Positions 5,229 to 6,382 of a DNA stretch of 6,382 bases are shown here, piece after piece. Source of the DNA: Bacillota bacterium. GTDB lineage: Bacteria > Bacillota > Clostridia > Peptostreptococcales > Anaerovoracaceae. Position 1 is the first letter of the stretch. Every line of letters starts with the position of its first letter. The position numbers were made by a program, and so were the translations under genes. The stretch is taken from NCBI GenBank assembly GCA_029219125.1, contig JAQXSU010000072.1, forward strand, positions 1-6,382, in the 5' to 3' direction. The notes under the pieces were generated by a model. It was given only the letters and a program-made list of their open reading frames with translations. It was not told where the DNA came from and made no database searches.

Positions 5229-5894
5229 ATGAAAAAAGGTTTGACAGAATTGGCATTTATCCTGGACAGAAGCGGATCCATGGCTGGTCTGGAGAAGGAT
5301 ACTATCGGCGGTTTCAATGCCATGGTGAAGAAGCAGAAGGAAACGGACGGTGAAGCTGTAATTACCACGGTGCTCTTTGATGACAAGTACGAGATCCTCC
5401 ATGACCGGATGGATGTGCGGGGTGTGCTGCCCATGACGGAGAAGCAGTACTATGTACGCGGCTGCACGGCCCTGCTGGATGCAGTGGGAAAAACCATCGA
5501 AAAGATTGATCACGCGCAGCGGATGACGGCAGAACCGATGCGGGCGGAAAAAGTCATTATCGTAATCACCACCGACGGAATGGAAAACGCCAGCCGGAGA
5601 TACAGCCGGCATCGGGTGAAGCAGATGATCGAAGCCCATAAGGAAATGGGATGGGAATTCATCTTTCTGGGCGCCAATATGGATGCTGTGGCAGAGGCAG
5701 CTGCCTTCGGTATCGATGAAGACCGGGCAGTGACCTATGAAAACGACAGTGCCGGTGTGGAACTGAACTATCAGGTCATGGCAGACACCGTTGCTGCCAT
5801 GCGGTGCAGTTCTGCCAGAATCGACGGAAGCTGGAAAGAGCGGATTGAAAGGGATCACCGGGAAAGAGGTGGAGAAAGGAGCGGAAGGAAATAA
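5229..5894 (+). CDS. von Willebrand factor A domain protein with intact MIDAS
   Basis: This 221-residue cytoplasmic protein is essentially one vWA domain, a metal-dependent protein-binding module often found in chaperone-like or stress/defence complexes. The MIDAS is complete: Asp13-Arg-Ser15-Gly-Ser17, Thr80 (in RGCTALLDAVG) and Asp116 (in VITTDGMENAS). Later strands and helices (WEFIFLGAN 142-150) complete the fold. There is no signal peptide or membrane segment. The C-terminus is a charged arginine-rich tail (RERGGERSGRK). The start at 5229 gives MKKGLTELAFILDRSGS, with the first strand leading straight into the MIDAS, so it should be correct, yet no SD precedes it: the mobile element ends only about 9 bp upstream. 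Its natural RBS seems to be the orphan SD at 3643-3653. It is probably poorly expressed now unless read from within the element. Partner and role are unknown; the original neighbours were the macro and NudC genes. Confidence 0.88.
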   Translation: MKKGLTELAFILDRSGSMAGLEKDTIGGFNAMVKKQKETDGEAVITTVLFDDKYEILHDRMDVRGVLPMTEKQYYVRGCTALLDAVGKTIEKIDHAQRMTAEPMRAEKVIIVITTDGMENASRRYSRHRVKQMIEAHKEMGWEFIFLGANMDAVAEAAAFGIDEDRAVTYENDSAGVELNYQVMADTVAAMRCSSARIDGSWKERIERDHRERGGERSGRK

Positions 5895-6014
5895 TTTCCG
5901 CCAGGGAAGCGTTCTATGCCTTCTGAAACCCCGTCACTTCCGGATATTTTACTTGCCAATCCGTGCCAGACAGATTACACTATAGAATATAACATACAGA
6001 AGGGAAGATGCAGA
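5895..6014 (+). promoter_or_regulatory. Spacer with probable promoter and RBS of the glycosylase gene
   Basis: TTGCCA (5953-5958, 5 of 6 to consensus) and TACACT (5976-5981, 4 of 6) are separated by 17 bp, a good sigma-A promoter. TATAGA at 5981 is an alternative -10 but sits too far from the -35. AAGGGA (6000-6005) lies 9 nt before the ATG at 6015 and is the likely SD. A GCGGAA/TTCCGC inverted repeat (5881-5886 with 5896-5901) overlaps the vWA stop codon but has no T-run, so it is at most a weak 3' hairpin. Confidence 0.5.
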
Positions 6015-6382
6015 ATGGCAGCAGAAAGACTGACCCATCAGTTTGCACCGGTTTACAATGCAGAAAGCAAGGTGCTGATACTCGGTACATTTCCATCGGT
6101 GAAATCAAGAGAAAACCAGTTTTTTTACGGGCATCCGCAGAACCGGTTCTGGAAGGTCACAGCTGCTCTGACAGAAGAACCGGTTCCGCAGACCATCGAG
6201 AAAAAGAAACAGCTGCTGCTGAAACATCATATAGCCATCTGGGATGTGGTCAGCCAATGTGATATCGAAGGCTCCAGCGACAGTTCCATTCGGAATGTGG
6301 TGCCTGCCGATCTGTCTCTGATTCTGCGAGACAGTCAGGTGAAGGCCATCTTTGCCAACGGATCCACTGCGGCCAGACTCTA
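6015..6382 (+). CDS. DNA-deoxyinosine (hypoxanthine) glycosylase, 3' end outside window
   Basis: The first 122 codons run open to the window edge. The protein starts MAAERLTHQFAPVYNAESKVLILGTFPSVKSRE and continues QFFYGHPQNRFWKVTAAL. This ILGTFPS...FYGHPQNRFW pattern is characteristic of the uracil-DNA-glycosylase superfamily member that removes deaminated adenine (hypoxanthine) from DNA (family 6, HDG). GTFPS at about 25-29 corresponds to the first active-site motif, and the HPQNRFW segment holds the Asn used in catalysis in that family. AIWDVVSQC (about 75-83) and the downstream IFANGSTAARL fit the fold's core. The frame has no stop up to the edge; the final motif should lie beyond it. An overlapping frame opened by an ATG at 6008 is not homologous to anything I recognise. 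The product is a base-excision repair enzyme and appears to be transcribed independently. Confidence 0.85.
   Translation, partial: MAAERLTHQFAPVYNAESKVLILGTFPSVKSRENQFFYGHPQNRFWKVTAALTEEPVPQTIEKKKQLLLKHHIAIWDVVSQCDIEGSSDSSIRNVVPADLSLILRDSQVKAIFANGSTAARL

Noticed and set aside
6008..6262. 84-codon frame MQNGSRKTDPSV overlapping the glycosylase start
   Set aside because: It overlaps the homology-supported glycosylase frame, and its product resembles no protein family.

Overview
The window reads as a chromosomal segment from a Gram-positive anaerobe, most likely a Clostridia/Lachnospiraceae-type gut bacterium. This rests on strong purine-rich Shine-Dalgarno (SD) sites, ATG starts, short gaps between genes, and protein families typical of that group: a PurF-like protein opening MGGFFG, a macro domain fused to an XRE-like tail, and a deoxyinosine glycosylase. 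No database search was possible, so the taxon is an inference. All genes are on the + strand.

Layout. (1) 11-1545: an extended -10 promoter, a PurF-like amidophosphoribosyltransferase whose PRPP site is intact but whose glutaminase nucleophile Cys is replaced by Gly, then a GC-rich hairpin. (2) 1565-3522: a two-gene unit, a NudC-type NADH pyrophosphatase followed 32 bp later by a macro domain protein with an XRE-like helix-turn-helix tail, closed by a strong intrinsic terminator at 3562-3597. (3) About 3661-5220: an IS200/IS605-type, tnpB-only mobile element. It holds an intact TnpB nuclease, an unlisted 46-codon ORF whose stop overlaps the tnpB start (ATGA), and a structured right end that should be the omega-RNA scaffold. 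(4) 5229-5894: a small von Willebrand factor A (vWA) protein with an intact MIDAS metal site. (5) 6015 to the window end: the 5' part of a UDG-superfamily DNA-deoxyinosine glycosylase with its own probable promoter.

How the parts relate. NudC (cleaves NAD(H), can remove NAD caps from RNA) and the macro protein (binds or hydrolyses ADP-ribose derivatives) both act on NAD-derived metabolites and appear co-transcribed. The vWA gene probably followed them directly before the element arrived. An orphan SD (AAGGAAAGGAG, 3643-3653) lies just left of the element, while the vWA start codon just right of it has no SD. The element therefore seems to have landed between the vWA ribosome binding site and its start codon. 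If so, the natural omega-RNA guide is the first ~20 nt of the vWA gene. The most notable points are this insertion geometry, the small ORF coupled to tnpB, the PurF paralogue without a working glutaminase site, and the macro/XRE fusion with Cys in place of the usual MacroD-type Asp.
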